From positions 1 to 14,028 of the forward strand of contig URTQ01000018.1 of the NCBI GenBank assembly GCA_900550855.1: DNA of 14,028 nt, read 5' to 3'. The translations under genes were made by a program, and so were the position numbers. The DNA comes from an uncultured Eubacteriales bacterium. Its GTDB lineage: Bacteria; Bacillota; Clostridia; Christensenellales; CAG-917. The notes under the pieces were generated by a model. The model saw nothing but the letters and a program-made list of their open reading frames with translations. It was not told the origin of the DNA and did no database searches. Below are positions 8,356 through 14,028 of the stretch, one piece after another (the first letter of the stretch is position 1; every line of letters starts with the position of its first letter).

Positions 8356-11300
8356 TTACTCTTCGTCGGAGTTTGTACCGAAGATGTCGCTCATATCGGG
8401 CGTGCCTTCGGTGAGTGCGCTGAAAATGCTTTCGTCGTCATCGTCGGTGTCGAACAAACTCGTATCCGTGTCGCTCTTGCTTTCGCCGAGATCGCCGAAG
8501 ATGTTGTTGTCGCCGAGAATATCGATTTCTTTGAGTTCCTCGTGTTTCTTGCCGATATGCGTATCGAAGTCGATGTCCTCGTCGTATTCGCGCAACTTAA
8601 CTTCGTCGTTGTCCTCGGTGAGAACTTTGACGTCGAGAGCGAGGGATTGAAGTTCCTTGACCAAAACCTTGAAGGATTCGGGGATACCTGGCTCTGACAC
8701 GTTGCTGCCTTTGACGATGGATTCGTAAGTCTTGACACGACCGACGACGTCGTCCGATTTGACCGTCAAGATTTCTTGCAAGACGTTTGCCGCACCGTAC
8801 GCTTCGAGCGCCCAGACTTCCATTTCGCCGAAACGTTGTCCGCCGAATTGAGCCTTGCCGCCGAGCGGTTGTTGCGTGATGACGCTGTACGGACCGGTGC
8901 TTCTTGCGTGAATCTTGTCGTCTACGAGGTGATGCAGTTTGAGGTAGTACATATAACCTACCGTCGCACGGTTTTCAAACGGTTCGCCCGTTCTTCCGTC
9001 GTAGAGTTGAATCTTGCCGTCCACTTCGCCTTCCTCGTTGACGAGTCCGCATTGTTGGAACAGTTGCTTGATGTCTTGCTCGTTTGCGCCGTCGAACACG
9101 GGGGTTGCGACTTTCCAGTCGAGCATATGAGCGATGAGTCCGAGGTGAACTTCGAGAACTTGTCCGATGTTCATACGGCTCGGAACGCCGAGCGGGTTAA
9201 GCACGATTTGAAGCGGAGTGCCGTCTGCAAGGAAAGGCATATCCTCTTTGGGAAGCACTCTCGAAACGACGCCCTTGTTTCCGTGACGACCCGCCATCTT
9301 GTCGCCGACCGAGATTTTTCTCTTTTGAGCGATGTAAACGCGCACGAGTTTGTTTACGCCGGGTGCGAGTTCGTCTTTGTTCTTTCTCGTGAATATCTTG
9401 ACGTCGACTACGATACCGCTCTCGCCGTTGGGAACGCGCAATGACGTATCGCGCACTTCTCTTGCCTTCTCGCCGAAGATTGCGCGGAGCAATCTTTCTT
9501 CGGGTGTGAGTTCGGTTTCGCCCTTCGGGGTGACTTTACCGACGAGGATGTCGCCGGGTTTGACTTCCGCACCCACCATAACGATACCGTCCTCGTCGAG
9601 ATTTTTAAGCACTTCGTCGCTGAGGTTCGGAATATCTCTGGTGATTTGCTCGTCGCCGAGTTTGGTGTCGCGGCATTCGATTTCGTATTCTTCGATGTGG
9701 ATGGAAGTATACAAATCGTCGCGCACGAGTTCTTCGCTGATAAGTACCGCGTCCTCGTAGTTATAACCTTCCCACGACATAAAGCCGATAAGCATATTTC
9801 TGCCCAGAGCGAGTTCGCCGTGATCGGTTGCAGGACCGTCCGCAATGACGGTGCCTTCTCTCGTGAGGTTGCCCTTATCGTCGTAAATCGGGCCGTACAC
9901 TTTGTCGCCCTTGTTGACGATAGGATGTTGATTTATGCAAGTGGATTGGTTTGAACGCTCGAACTTGCTGAGAATGTAAGTATCCGTCGTGCCGTCGTTG
10001 CACTCGATGACGATCTTGTCGCTGTCGACGTATTTTACGAAACCGTCGTGTTTTGCGATCTTCAAAACGCCCGAGTCGTAAGCGATCTTATGTTCGACGC
10101 CCGTTGCGATCATAGGCGTTTGCGGTTTGAGAAGCGGAACTGCCTGACGTTGCATGTTCGATCCCATAAGAGCACGGTTGGTATCGTCGTTTTCGAGGAA
10201 CGGGATAAGCGCGGTTGCAATCGAGATAAGTTGCTTGGGGTTGACGTCCATATAGTCCGCTCTTTCCTTGGGGACTTCGCGGATGTCTTTTTGAATACGG
10301 CAGTTGACGCGGTTGCGCACGAATTTGCTTTCTTCGTCGAGCGGTTCGTTCGCTTGTGCGATGACGTATTTGTCTTCTTCGTCCGCCGCCATATAAACGA
10401 CTTCGTCGGTTACGACGCCCGTCGCCTTGTCAATCTTGCGGTACGGCGTTTCGATAAATCCGTACTCGTTGACTTTTGCGTAAGAGGACAACGACGTGAT
10501 AAGACCGATGTTCTGACCTTCCGGCGTTTCGATAGGACACATACGTCCGTAGTGCGAGTGGTGAACGTCGCGGACTTCGAAACTTGCGCGCTCTCTGTTC
10601 AAGCCGCCAGGGCCGAGTGCGGAAAGTTTACGTTTGTGCGTAAGTTCTGCAATCGGGTTGGGTTGGTCCATAAATTGCGACAACTGCGAAGATCCGAAGA
10701 ACTCTTTGATTGCGCTCGTTACGGGGCGAATGTTAATGAGCGTTTGAGGCGTGATTTCCGCATTCTCCTGTGCGGAAGCCATTCTCTCTTTGATGACTCT
10801 TTCAAGGCGTGAGATTCCGATACGGAATTGATTTTGAAGCAACTCGCCAACCGCGCGGACGCGACGGTTTGCAAGGTGGTCGATGTCGTCGCAAGTGCCG
10901 AAGCCGTAGCGCAAGCCGAGGTTGTAGTCCTCGATTGCGACGATGTCGTCGAGCGTGATGTGCTTGTAAACGAGTTCGTCAACGGACGAGCGGATTGCAA
11001 GCAACAATTCGTCCTTGTTCGCACCGAATTCGTCCATAAGGGCTTTGAGGTTGGGATAGTAAACCTTTTCGGTGATACCGAGGTCTCTGGGATTGCAATC
11101 GACGAACGCGTCGAGGTCGACGGTGTTGTTGCCGATGACTTTGAACTTCTTTTCTTTTCCGTCTTGGTCGGTGTATGCAAGCCAAACCACGTTGACGGCG
11201 TTGTTTTGAATTTCTCTGCCCTTTGCCTCGTCGACGATTTCGCCCTTTTGCGCGAGGATTTCGCCCGTGACGTTGCTTACGACGTCTTCTGCGAGGGTGT

Positions 11301-12171
11301 AGCCCGCAATACGCGTTGCAAGCGCGAGTTTCTTGTTGTATTTATAGCGGCCGACCTTTGCCAAGTCGTAACGCTTGTAATCGTAGAACGTGTTGTGAAT
11401 GAGGATGTTCGCACCTTCGACCGTGGGAACTTCGCCCGGACGCAAACGACGGAACAAATCGATTTTGCCTTGTTCCTCGCTCTTGCATTGAGCGTCTTTT
11501 TCGCAAGTCTTGACGATCATCTCGTCCCCGCCGAACAAGTCGATGATTTGCTCGTCCGTGCCGTAGCCGAGTGCTCTCAAAAGCGTAGTAGCGGTGATTT
11601 TTCTCGTTCTGTCGACGTGCACCCATTGCACTTCGTTGGAATCTTGCTCGTATTCCAGCCACGCGCCTCTGTTGGGGATGACGGTCGTCGCATAACGAGG
11701 TACGCCGTTCTTGTCAAGCACCTTGTCGTTGTAAACGCCGGGGCTTCTCACAAGTTGGGATACGATAACGCGCTCTGCACCGTTGATAACGAAAGAACCG
11801 GAATCCGTCATAAGCGGGAAGTCGCCCATAAACACTTCTTGTTCGACCACTTCGCCGGTTTCGTTGTTGGTGAGGCGTGCCTTCACCTTGAGAGGAATAG
11901 CATACGTTGTGTCGCGATCTTTGCACTCTTTGACGGTGTACTTGGGTTCGCCGTCGAATCTGTGTGACAAAAATTCGAGTTTCAATCTGCCGGAGAAGTC
12001 AACGATCGGAGAATAATCTTTGAACACTTCCGTGATGCCGGCGTCAATGAAATTTGCGTAGGAATTCTTTTGCACCTCAATGAGATACGGAATGGGAAGA
12101 ACGTCTTTAATTTGCGAAAAGTCGCGTCTTTCCGTCGTTCCGTACATTTGATTGTGAATTCTTTGGGACAT
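8356..12171 (-). CDS. rpoB: DNA-directed RNA polymerase subunit beta
   Basis: Second catalytic subunit of RNA polymerase, 1271 residues; the body aligns by eye with Bacillus RpoB throughout. The rifampicin-pocket region GSSQLSQFMDQPNPIAEL and following residues is at 493-524. The catalytic lysines are Lys958 and Lys966 within GDKMAGRHGNKG (956-967). The conserved C-terminal block STGPYSVITQQPLGGKAQFG is at 1091-1110. Residue 515 is Lys where E. coli Arg529 and the Bacillus equivalent are Arg. Beyond about residue 1186 comes an acidic, Ser/Asp/Glu-rich tail of about 85 residues with repeated Ile/Leu-Phe pairs; Bacillus also has an acidic tail, but a shorter one. The ATG is preceded by AAGGAG with a 7-base spacer. 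It is the first gene of the rpoB-rpoC-metK operon, under a consensus promoter; the usual rplJ-rplL genes are not upstream. Confidence 0.99.
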   Translation of the reverse strand: MSQRIHNQMYGTTERRDFSQIKDVLPIPYLIEVQKNSYANFIDAGITEVFKDYSPIVDFSGRLKLEFLSHRFDGEPKYTVKECKDRDTTYAIPLKVKARLTNNETGEVVEQEVFMGDFPLMTDSGSFVINGAERVIVSQLVRSPGVYNDKVLDKNGVPRYATTVIPNRGAWLEYEQDSNEVQWVHVDRTRKITATTLLRALGYGTDEQIIDLFGGDEMIVKTCEKDAQCKSEEQGKIDLFRRLRPGEVPTVEGANILIHNTFYDYKRYDLAKVGRYKYNKKLALATRIAGYTLAEDVVSNVTGEILAQKGEIVDEAKGREIQNNAVNVVWLAYTDQDGKEKKFKVIGNNTVDLDAFVDCNPRDLGITEKVYYPNLKALMDEFGANKDELLLAIRSSVDELVYKHITLDDIVAIEDYNLGLRYGFGTCDDIDHLANRRVRAVGELLQNQFRIGISRLERVIKERMASAQENAEITPQTLINIRPVTSAIKEFFGSSQLSQFMDQPNPIAELTHKRKLSALGPGGLNRERASFEVRDVHHSHYGRMCPIETPEGQNIGLITSLSSYAKVNEYGFIETPYRKIDKATGVVTDEVVYMAADEEDKYVIAQANEPLDEESKFVRNRVNCRIQKDIREVPKERADYMDVNPKQLISIATALIPFLENDDTNRALMGSNMQRQAVPLLKPQTPMIATGVEHKIAYDSGVLKIAKHDGFVKYVDSDKIVIECNDGTTDTYILSKFERSNQSTCINQHPIVNKGDKVYGPIYDDKGNLTREGTVIADGPATDHGELALGRNMLIGFMSWEGYNYEDAVLISEELVRDDLYTSIHIEEYEIECRDTKLGDEQITRDIPNLSDEVLKNLDEDGIVMVGAEVKPGDILVGKVTPKGETELTPEERLLRAIFGEKAREVRDTSLRVPNGESGIVVDVKIFTRKNKDELAPGVNKLVRVYIAQKRKISVGDKMAGRHGNKGVVSRVLPKEDMPFLADGTPLQIVLNPLGVPSRMNIGQVLEVHLGLIAHMLDWKVATPVFDGANEQDIKQLFQQCGLVNEEGEVDGKIQLYDGRTGEPFENRATVGYMYYLKLHHLVDDKIHARSTGPYSVITQQPLGGKAQFGGQRFGEMEVWALEAYGAANVLQEILTVKSDDVVGRVKTYESIVKGSNVSEPGIPESFKVLVKELQSLALDVKVLTEDNDEVKLREYDEDIDFDTHIGKKHEELKEIDILGDNNIFGDLGESKSDTDTSLFDTDDDDESIFSALTEGTPDMSDIFGTNSDEE

Positions 12172-12178
12172 ATATTCA

Positions 12179-12184
12179 CTCCTT
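12179..12184 (-). promoter_or_regulatory. Ribosome binding site of rpoB
   Basis: AAGGAG on the minus strand lies 7 bases before the rpoB ATG. It directly abuts a run of seven T residues that ends a small hairpin, so the site could be masked or its transcription ended early. Confidence 0.85.
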
Positions 12185-12185
12185 A

Positions 12186-12207
12186 AAAAAATTGCCGAAT
12201 TTTCGAC
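12186..12207 (-). terminator. Weak terminator-like hairpin in the rpoB leader
   Basis: On the minus strand GTCGA, loop AAAT, TCGGC (12194-12207; five pairs, one of them G-T) is followed by AA and seven T residues, running straight into the rpoB ribosome binding site. The position fits an attenuator, but the stem is short, and the surrounding sequence is AT-rich, so it may be chance. Confidence 0.3.
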
Positions 12208-12321
12208 TTTTCAAAAAATCTCAAACTTCCCCGAAAAATTTTTTTTTCTTTGCCTGAAATTTTTTTCAAAATCTACGCATTTCGTGCGAATCGCTATCAA
12301 TACAAGATGTATTTATAACCC

Positions 12322-12355
12322 CCTACCCCCAAAAACACAGTGTTTTAGGGGTAGG
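12322..12355 (-). other. Strong hairpin in the rpoB leader
   Basis: CCTACCCC (12322-12329) pairs with GGGGTAGG (12348-12355). Inside it, across a small internal loop, AAAACA (12332-12337) pairs with TGTTTT (12341-12346) around a 3-base loop, giving 14 pairs in all. There is no T-run on either side, so it is not an ordinary terminator. On the minus strand it starts about 20 bases after the predicted transcription start, so it may protect the 5' end or take part in regulation. Confidence 0.75.
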
Positions 12356-12380
12356 AATCCGCATTATTGCGCAGTTTTCT

Positions 12381-12409
12381 ATTATATATTGAAAAATCAA
12401 GGCTGTCAA
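12381..12409 (-). promoter_or_regulatory. Perfect consensus sigma-A promoter of rpoB
   Basis: On the minus strand the -35 box TTGACA (12404-12409) and the -10 box TATAAT (12381-12386) are separated by exactly 17 bases. Both boxes are perfect consensus. The predicted start point is the A near 12375. This fits a very strong housekeeping promoter for rpoB-rpoC-metK. Confidence 0.92.
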
Positions 12410-12464
12410 GCGTCGCGCGCATATAATTTTAATAAATTTTGGGTAATTTAATATATGTTTCCTC

Positions 12465-12493
12465 TTGATTTAAGCGCGCGTTTTTCTTATAAT
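12465..12493 (+). promoter_or_regulatory. Sigma-A promoter of rqcP, start point on the start codon
   Basis: TTGATT (12465-12470), a 17-base spacer and TATAAT (12488-12493) face right. The seven bases after the -10 box are ATTCTTT and the next is the A of the rqcP ATG, so the predicted start point (12500-12501) coincides with the start codon. A lone TATAAT at 12422-12427 could belong to a second, upstream promoter, but it has no matching -35 box. Confidence 0.8.
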
Positions 12494-12500
12494 ATTCTTT

Positions 12501-12743
12501 ATGAGAATAGACAAATTTTTGAAGGTATCAAGAGTGATAAAACGCCGCACGGTTGCCCAAGAGGCTTGCGACGGCGGACGTATCGAAATCAACGGCAAAG
12601 TCGTCAAACCCGCAAAAGACGTAAAAGTCGGCGACGTGGTGACAGTGACTTTCGGCAACAATTCGATGTCGTTCGAAGTGCTGAACGTCGACGAACATCA
12701 AACCAAGCAAAGCGCGGAAACGATGTACAAAATTATTAATTAA
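12501..12743 (+). CDS. rqcP: RqcP/YabO-type S4-domain RNA-binding protein
   Basis: Small S4-domain protein of 80 residues, close over its whole length to Bacillus RqcP (YabO). In Bacillus, RqcP binds stalled 50S subunits with RqcH and supports addition of poly-alanine tails to stuck nascent chains; it is related to Hsp15. The start MRIDKFLKVSR and the IKRRT segment (13-17) match the family, including Arg2 and Arg16, which face rRNA in the Bacillus factor. GGRIEINGKVVKPAKDVKVG (25-44) is the S4 core, and the end MYKII resembles the Bacillus MYTIL ending. The start is fixed by the conserved N-terminus, yet no ribosome binding site precedes it and the promoter ends just before it, so the mRNA looks leaderless. 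ispDF follows after 65 bases. RqcH itself is not in the window. Confidence 0.93.
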   Translation: MRIDKFLKVSRVIKRRTVAQEACDGGRIEINGKVVKPAKDVKVGDVVTVTFGNNSMSFEVLNVDEHQTKQSAETMYKIIN

Positions 12744-12763
12744 TAATTATTAATTATTAATTT
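12732..12763. repeat. AT-only palindrome and TAATTAT tandem repeat at the rqcP stop
   Basis: ATTATTAATTAATAAT at 12732-12747 is a perfect 16-base palindrome that contains the last codons and the stop of rqcP. TAATTATTAATTATTAATT-type repeats continue to about 12763. There is no G or C in this stretch. It may be simple sequence or the edge of a small dispersed repeat together with the GC hairpin that follows. Confidence 0.6.
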
Positions 12764-12790
12764 CGGGCGGGGTTTCACCCCGCACCCGAA
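12762..12790 (+). other. GC-rich hairpin between rqcP and ispDF
   Basis: TTCGGG and CGGGG (12762-12772) pair with CCCCG (12778-12782) and CCCGAA (12785-12790), leaving a 5-base loop and a 2-base CA bulge: 11 pairs. Neither strand has a T-run after it, so it is not a standard terminator. It may stabilise or process the rqcP-ispDF mRNA, or be part of a dispersed repeat. Confidence 0.65.
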
Positions 12791-12799
12791 TAACCATAC

Positions 12800-12805
12800 A
12801 GGTGA
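12800..12805 (+). promoter_or_regulatory. Ribosome binding site of ispDF
   Basis: AGGTGA lies 3 bases before the ATG at 12809, a rather close spacing. No promoter is evident in the 65-base gap, so ispDF is probably co-transcribed with rqcP. Confidence 0.65.
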
Positions 12806-12808
12806 ACT

Positions 12809-13918
12809 ATGAAAATCAACGTTATTATAACTGCCGGCGGTACGTCGCAGAGATACGGCGCGGAAAACAAACTCTTTGCGCCTTGCAACGACTCTTGCGT
12901 CGTCGTCGAAGCAATCAAACCCTTTTTGACTTTCGAGCAAGTTTCAAAAATTATCGTGGCGATTCACCCCTCTTACAGCGACGAATTACTCAACGCGCTC
13001 GAAAGCACGCATATCGAGGACAACAGAATCGCGCTTACGCAAGGCGGCATAACCCGCACTCAAACCGTGAAACACGGACTTAACGCGGTCGAAAACGATT
13101 GCGACTATGTCGTAATTCACGACGGTGCGCGCCCCTACGTCACTACGGCGTTGATAAACAGCGTGATTGCAGGCGCGCTCGAAAACGGTGTCGCGCTTCC
13201 GCTTCTTCCCCTCACCGACTCTCTCGTTTGCATAAAATTCGGCGTAGACCCCGTTGACAGAGCGGACTATCGCAGAGTACAAACGCCGATTTGCGCAAGA
13301 ACGGACATTCTGCTCAAAGCGTACGCAAAGTGCGACGGCGAATATCTCGACGACATTGCGGTCATTCAAAAGCACGCCGCTTGCGACGTAAGGATAATCG
13401 AGGGCGACCCCAAGAATATAAAAATCACGACTAAAGAAGATTTGCGCACGCCCCTTTGCGGAATAGGCTACGACATACACCGTTTCAAATCGGGCAACGG
13501 AATCAAACTTATGGGAACGCTCGTTCCCTGCGAGTTTTCCTTCGTTGCACACAGCGACGGCGACGTGGCGGTGCACGCTCTTATGGACGCGATTTTGTCC
13601 GCAATCGGCGAAAAGGACATCGGACATCTTTTCCCCGTTGACGATTCTCGCTACGACGACGCAAACAGCCTCGACCTTTTGGAAACCGTGCTTAAAAATG
13701 CAACCGAAAAAGGTCGCTCGCTCAAAAACGTCAGCGTTGCGATTATTGCCGAACGTCCTATGCTTGCGCCCTATATCGACCAAATGCGCAACAATATGTC
13801 GAAAGCGTTGAAGATTCCTTGCGAAAGAATAGGCATAACCGCAACTACGAACGAGCAAGTGGGCGACTTGGGCAACTCGAAATCGATTGCCTGCTTTGCG
13901 ACCGCGCTTTTGCTGTAA
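12809..13918 (+). CDS. ispDF: Bifunctional IspD-IspF fusion of the MEP isoprenoid pathway
   Basis: Single 369-residue protein joining two MEP-pathway enzymes. IspD (about 1-213) transfers CMP from CTP to methylerythritol 4-phosphate; IspF (about 216-369) cyclises the later diphosphate intermediate. IspE, which acts between them, is not in the window. IspD shows TAGGTSQRYG (8-17) with Lys21, GGITRTQTV (79-87), VVIHDGARP (101-109) and GDPKNIKITTKEDL (199-212). The usual TPQ after the RVQ segment reads TPI (159-161). IspF shows GYDIHRF (220-226) with metal ligands Asp222 and His224, AHSDGDVAVHA (247-257) with the third ligand His248, and DIGHLFP (270-276). The IspF C-terminal loop ATTNEQVGDLGNSKSIA (345-361) departs clearly from the common ATTTEKLGF.G..EGIA pattern. 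The linker is almost absent. A terminator follows within 20 bases of the stop. Confidence 0.96.
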   Translation: MKINVIITAGGTSQRYGAENKLFAPCNDSCVVVEAIKPFLTFEQVSKIIVAIHPSYSDELLNALESTHIEDNRIALTQGGITRTQTVKHGLNAVENDCDYVVIHDGARPYVTTALINSVIAGALENGVALPLLPLTDSLVCIKFGVDPVDRADYRRVQTPICARTDILLKAYAKCDGEYLDDIAVIQKHAACDVRIIEGDPKNIKITTKEDLRTPLCGIGYDIHRFKSGNGIKLMGTLVPCEFSFVAHSDGDVAVHALMDAILSAIGEKDIGHLFPVDDSRYDDANSLDLLETVLKNATEKGRSLKNVSVAIIAERPMLAPYIDQMRNNMSKALKIPCERIGITATTNEQVGDLGNSKSIACFATALLL

Positions 13919-13935
13919 AACAGAAAAATATCGTC

Positions 13936-13962
13936 AAAAATCGCCGAAATACGCGATTTTTT
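13936..13962. terminator. Bidirectional intrinsic terminator after ispDF
   Basis: AAAAATCGC (13936-13944) and GCGATTTTT (13953-13961) form a 9-bp stem with an 8-base loop. T-runs on both strands let it work in both directions. It begins 18 bases after the ispDF stop. The symmetry would suit a converging gene from the right edge. Confidence 0.75.
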
Positions 13963-13995
13963 GCAAAATGCAACCAAAAGTTGCGGAATTGACAA

Positions 13996-14028
13996 TTAAA
14001 ATCGGTGGTAGCAACCGACCTCAATCTG
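13996..14028 (-). CDS. Possible 3' end of a minus-strand gene (partial)
   Basis: On the minus strand an open frame enters from the right edge and ends QIEVGCYHRF followed by TAA (13996-13998), 34 bases before the two-way terminator. Only ten residues are visible, so no family can be named. The plus strand is also open here, from an ATG at 13968 to the edge, but without a ribosome binding site. Very uncertain. Confidence 0.2.
   Translation of the reverse strand, partial: QIEVGCYHRF

Larger units (their letters stand above)
12172..12375 (-). promoter_or_regulatory. Long structured 5' leader of rpoB
   Basis: From the predicted start point near 12375 to the rpoB ATG there are about 204 untranslated bases. 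In transcript order they hold a 4-bp CGCA/TGCG hairpin (12360-12371), the strong hairpin at 12322-12355, another 4-bp CGCA/TGCG hairpin (12276-12288), an A/T-rich stretch, and a small hairpin plus T-run at 12186-12207. No known riboswitch class is recognised. A 13-codon reading frame without a ribosome binding site (ATG at 12362-12364, TAG at 12323-12325) overlaps the strong hairpin; coding is doubtful. Confidence 0.6.

Noticed and set aside
6486..8414. 642-codon open frame on the plus strand opposite rpoC
   Set aside because: It lies wholly antisense to conserved rpoC codons, with composition expected from the reverse complement of a gene having biased third positions. It has no recognisable domain.
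10048..11967. Two long plus-strand frames (254 and 379 codons) opposite rpoB
   Set aside because: Same antisense shadow effect; rpoB is intact and conserved across this stretch.
12172..12375. rpoB leader considered as a known riboswitch or L10 leader
   Set aside because: I could not match its hairpins to any riboswitch consensus or to the L10-binding leader fold, and no rplJ follows.
12455..12739. 94-codon plus-strand frame overlapping rqcP with an earlier ATG
   Set aside because: It is in a different frame from the conserved S4 protein and gives an arginine-rich translation without a domain. Its ATG also lies upstream of the best promoter.
12762..12790. GC hairpin considered as the rqcP terminator
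   Set aside because: No T-run follows on either strand and ispDF starts 18 bases later, so I list it as a structure of unknown role.
14002..14028. GGTGGTAGCAACCGACC considered as part of a tRNA or T-box leader
   Set aside because: It resembles a D-arm-like stretch, but no acceptor stem, D-stem or T-box core can be built from the visible bases.

Overview
This window reads as a chromosomal core-gene segment from a Gram-positive, Bacillota/Clostridia-type bacterium. Genes are of moderate GC and the gaps between them are AT-rich. The grounds are a Bacillus-like RpoB/RpoC pair without the large lineage inserts of E. coli, an RqcP-type (YabO) S4 protein, a RecD2 helicase beside a ComF-family protein, and strong AGGAGG-type ribosome binding sites. 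The fused IspD-IspF enzyme is more typical of scattered clostridial and proteobacterial lineages. An uncultured gut-type Clostridia lineage is my best guess, but the sequence does not prove it.

Layout, left to right. Minus strand: comF-like (22-915) and recD2 (908-3127), overlapping by 8 bases. A 173-base gap follows, holding a degenerate short repeat array and the terminator of the next unit. Then metK (3301-4482), rpoC (4482-8342) and rpoB (8356-12171) form one tight minus-strand operon read rpoB-rpoC-metK. A 329-base divergent gap (12172-12500) holds a perfect-consensus promoter for rpoB, a leader of about 204 bases with hairpins, and a separate plus-strand promoter whose predicted start point falls on the rqcP start codon. 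Plus strand: rqcP (12501-12743) and ispDF (12809-13918), followed by a symmetric terminator and an unresolved right edge.

Function. rpoB and rpoC encode the two catalytic subunits of RNA polymerase. metK, which makes S-adenosylmethionine, is coupled to rpoC by a TAATG stop/start overlap. RecD2 and the ComF-like protein belong to DNA repair, recombination or uptake. RqcP is a ribosome-associated quality control factor. IspDF supplies two non-adjacent steps of the MEP isoprenoid pathway.

No insertion sequence, prophage, CRISPR array, tRNA or rRNA is visible, and I see no wholly new multi-gene system. The points most worth checking are the isolation of rpoBC from its usual ribosomal-protein neighbours with its own structured leader, the apparently leaderless rqcP mRNA, metK driven as an rpoBC operon gene, the divergent IspF core loop, the acidic RpoB tail with repeated Ile/Leu-Phe motifs, and the repeat array upstream of recD2.
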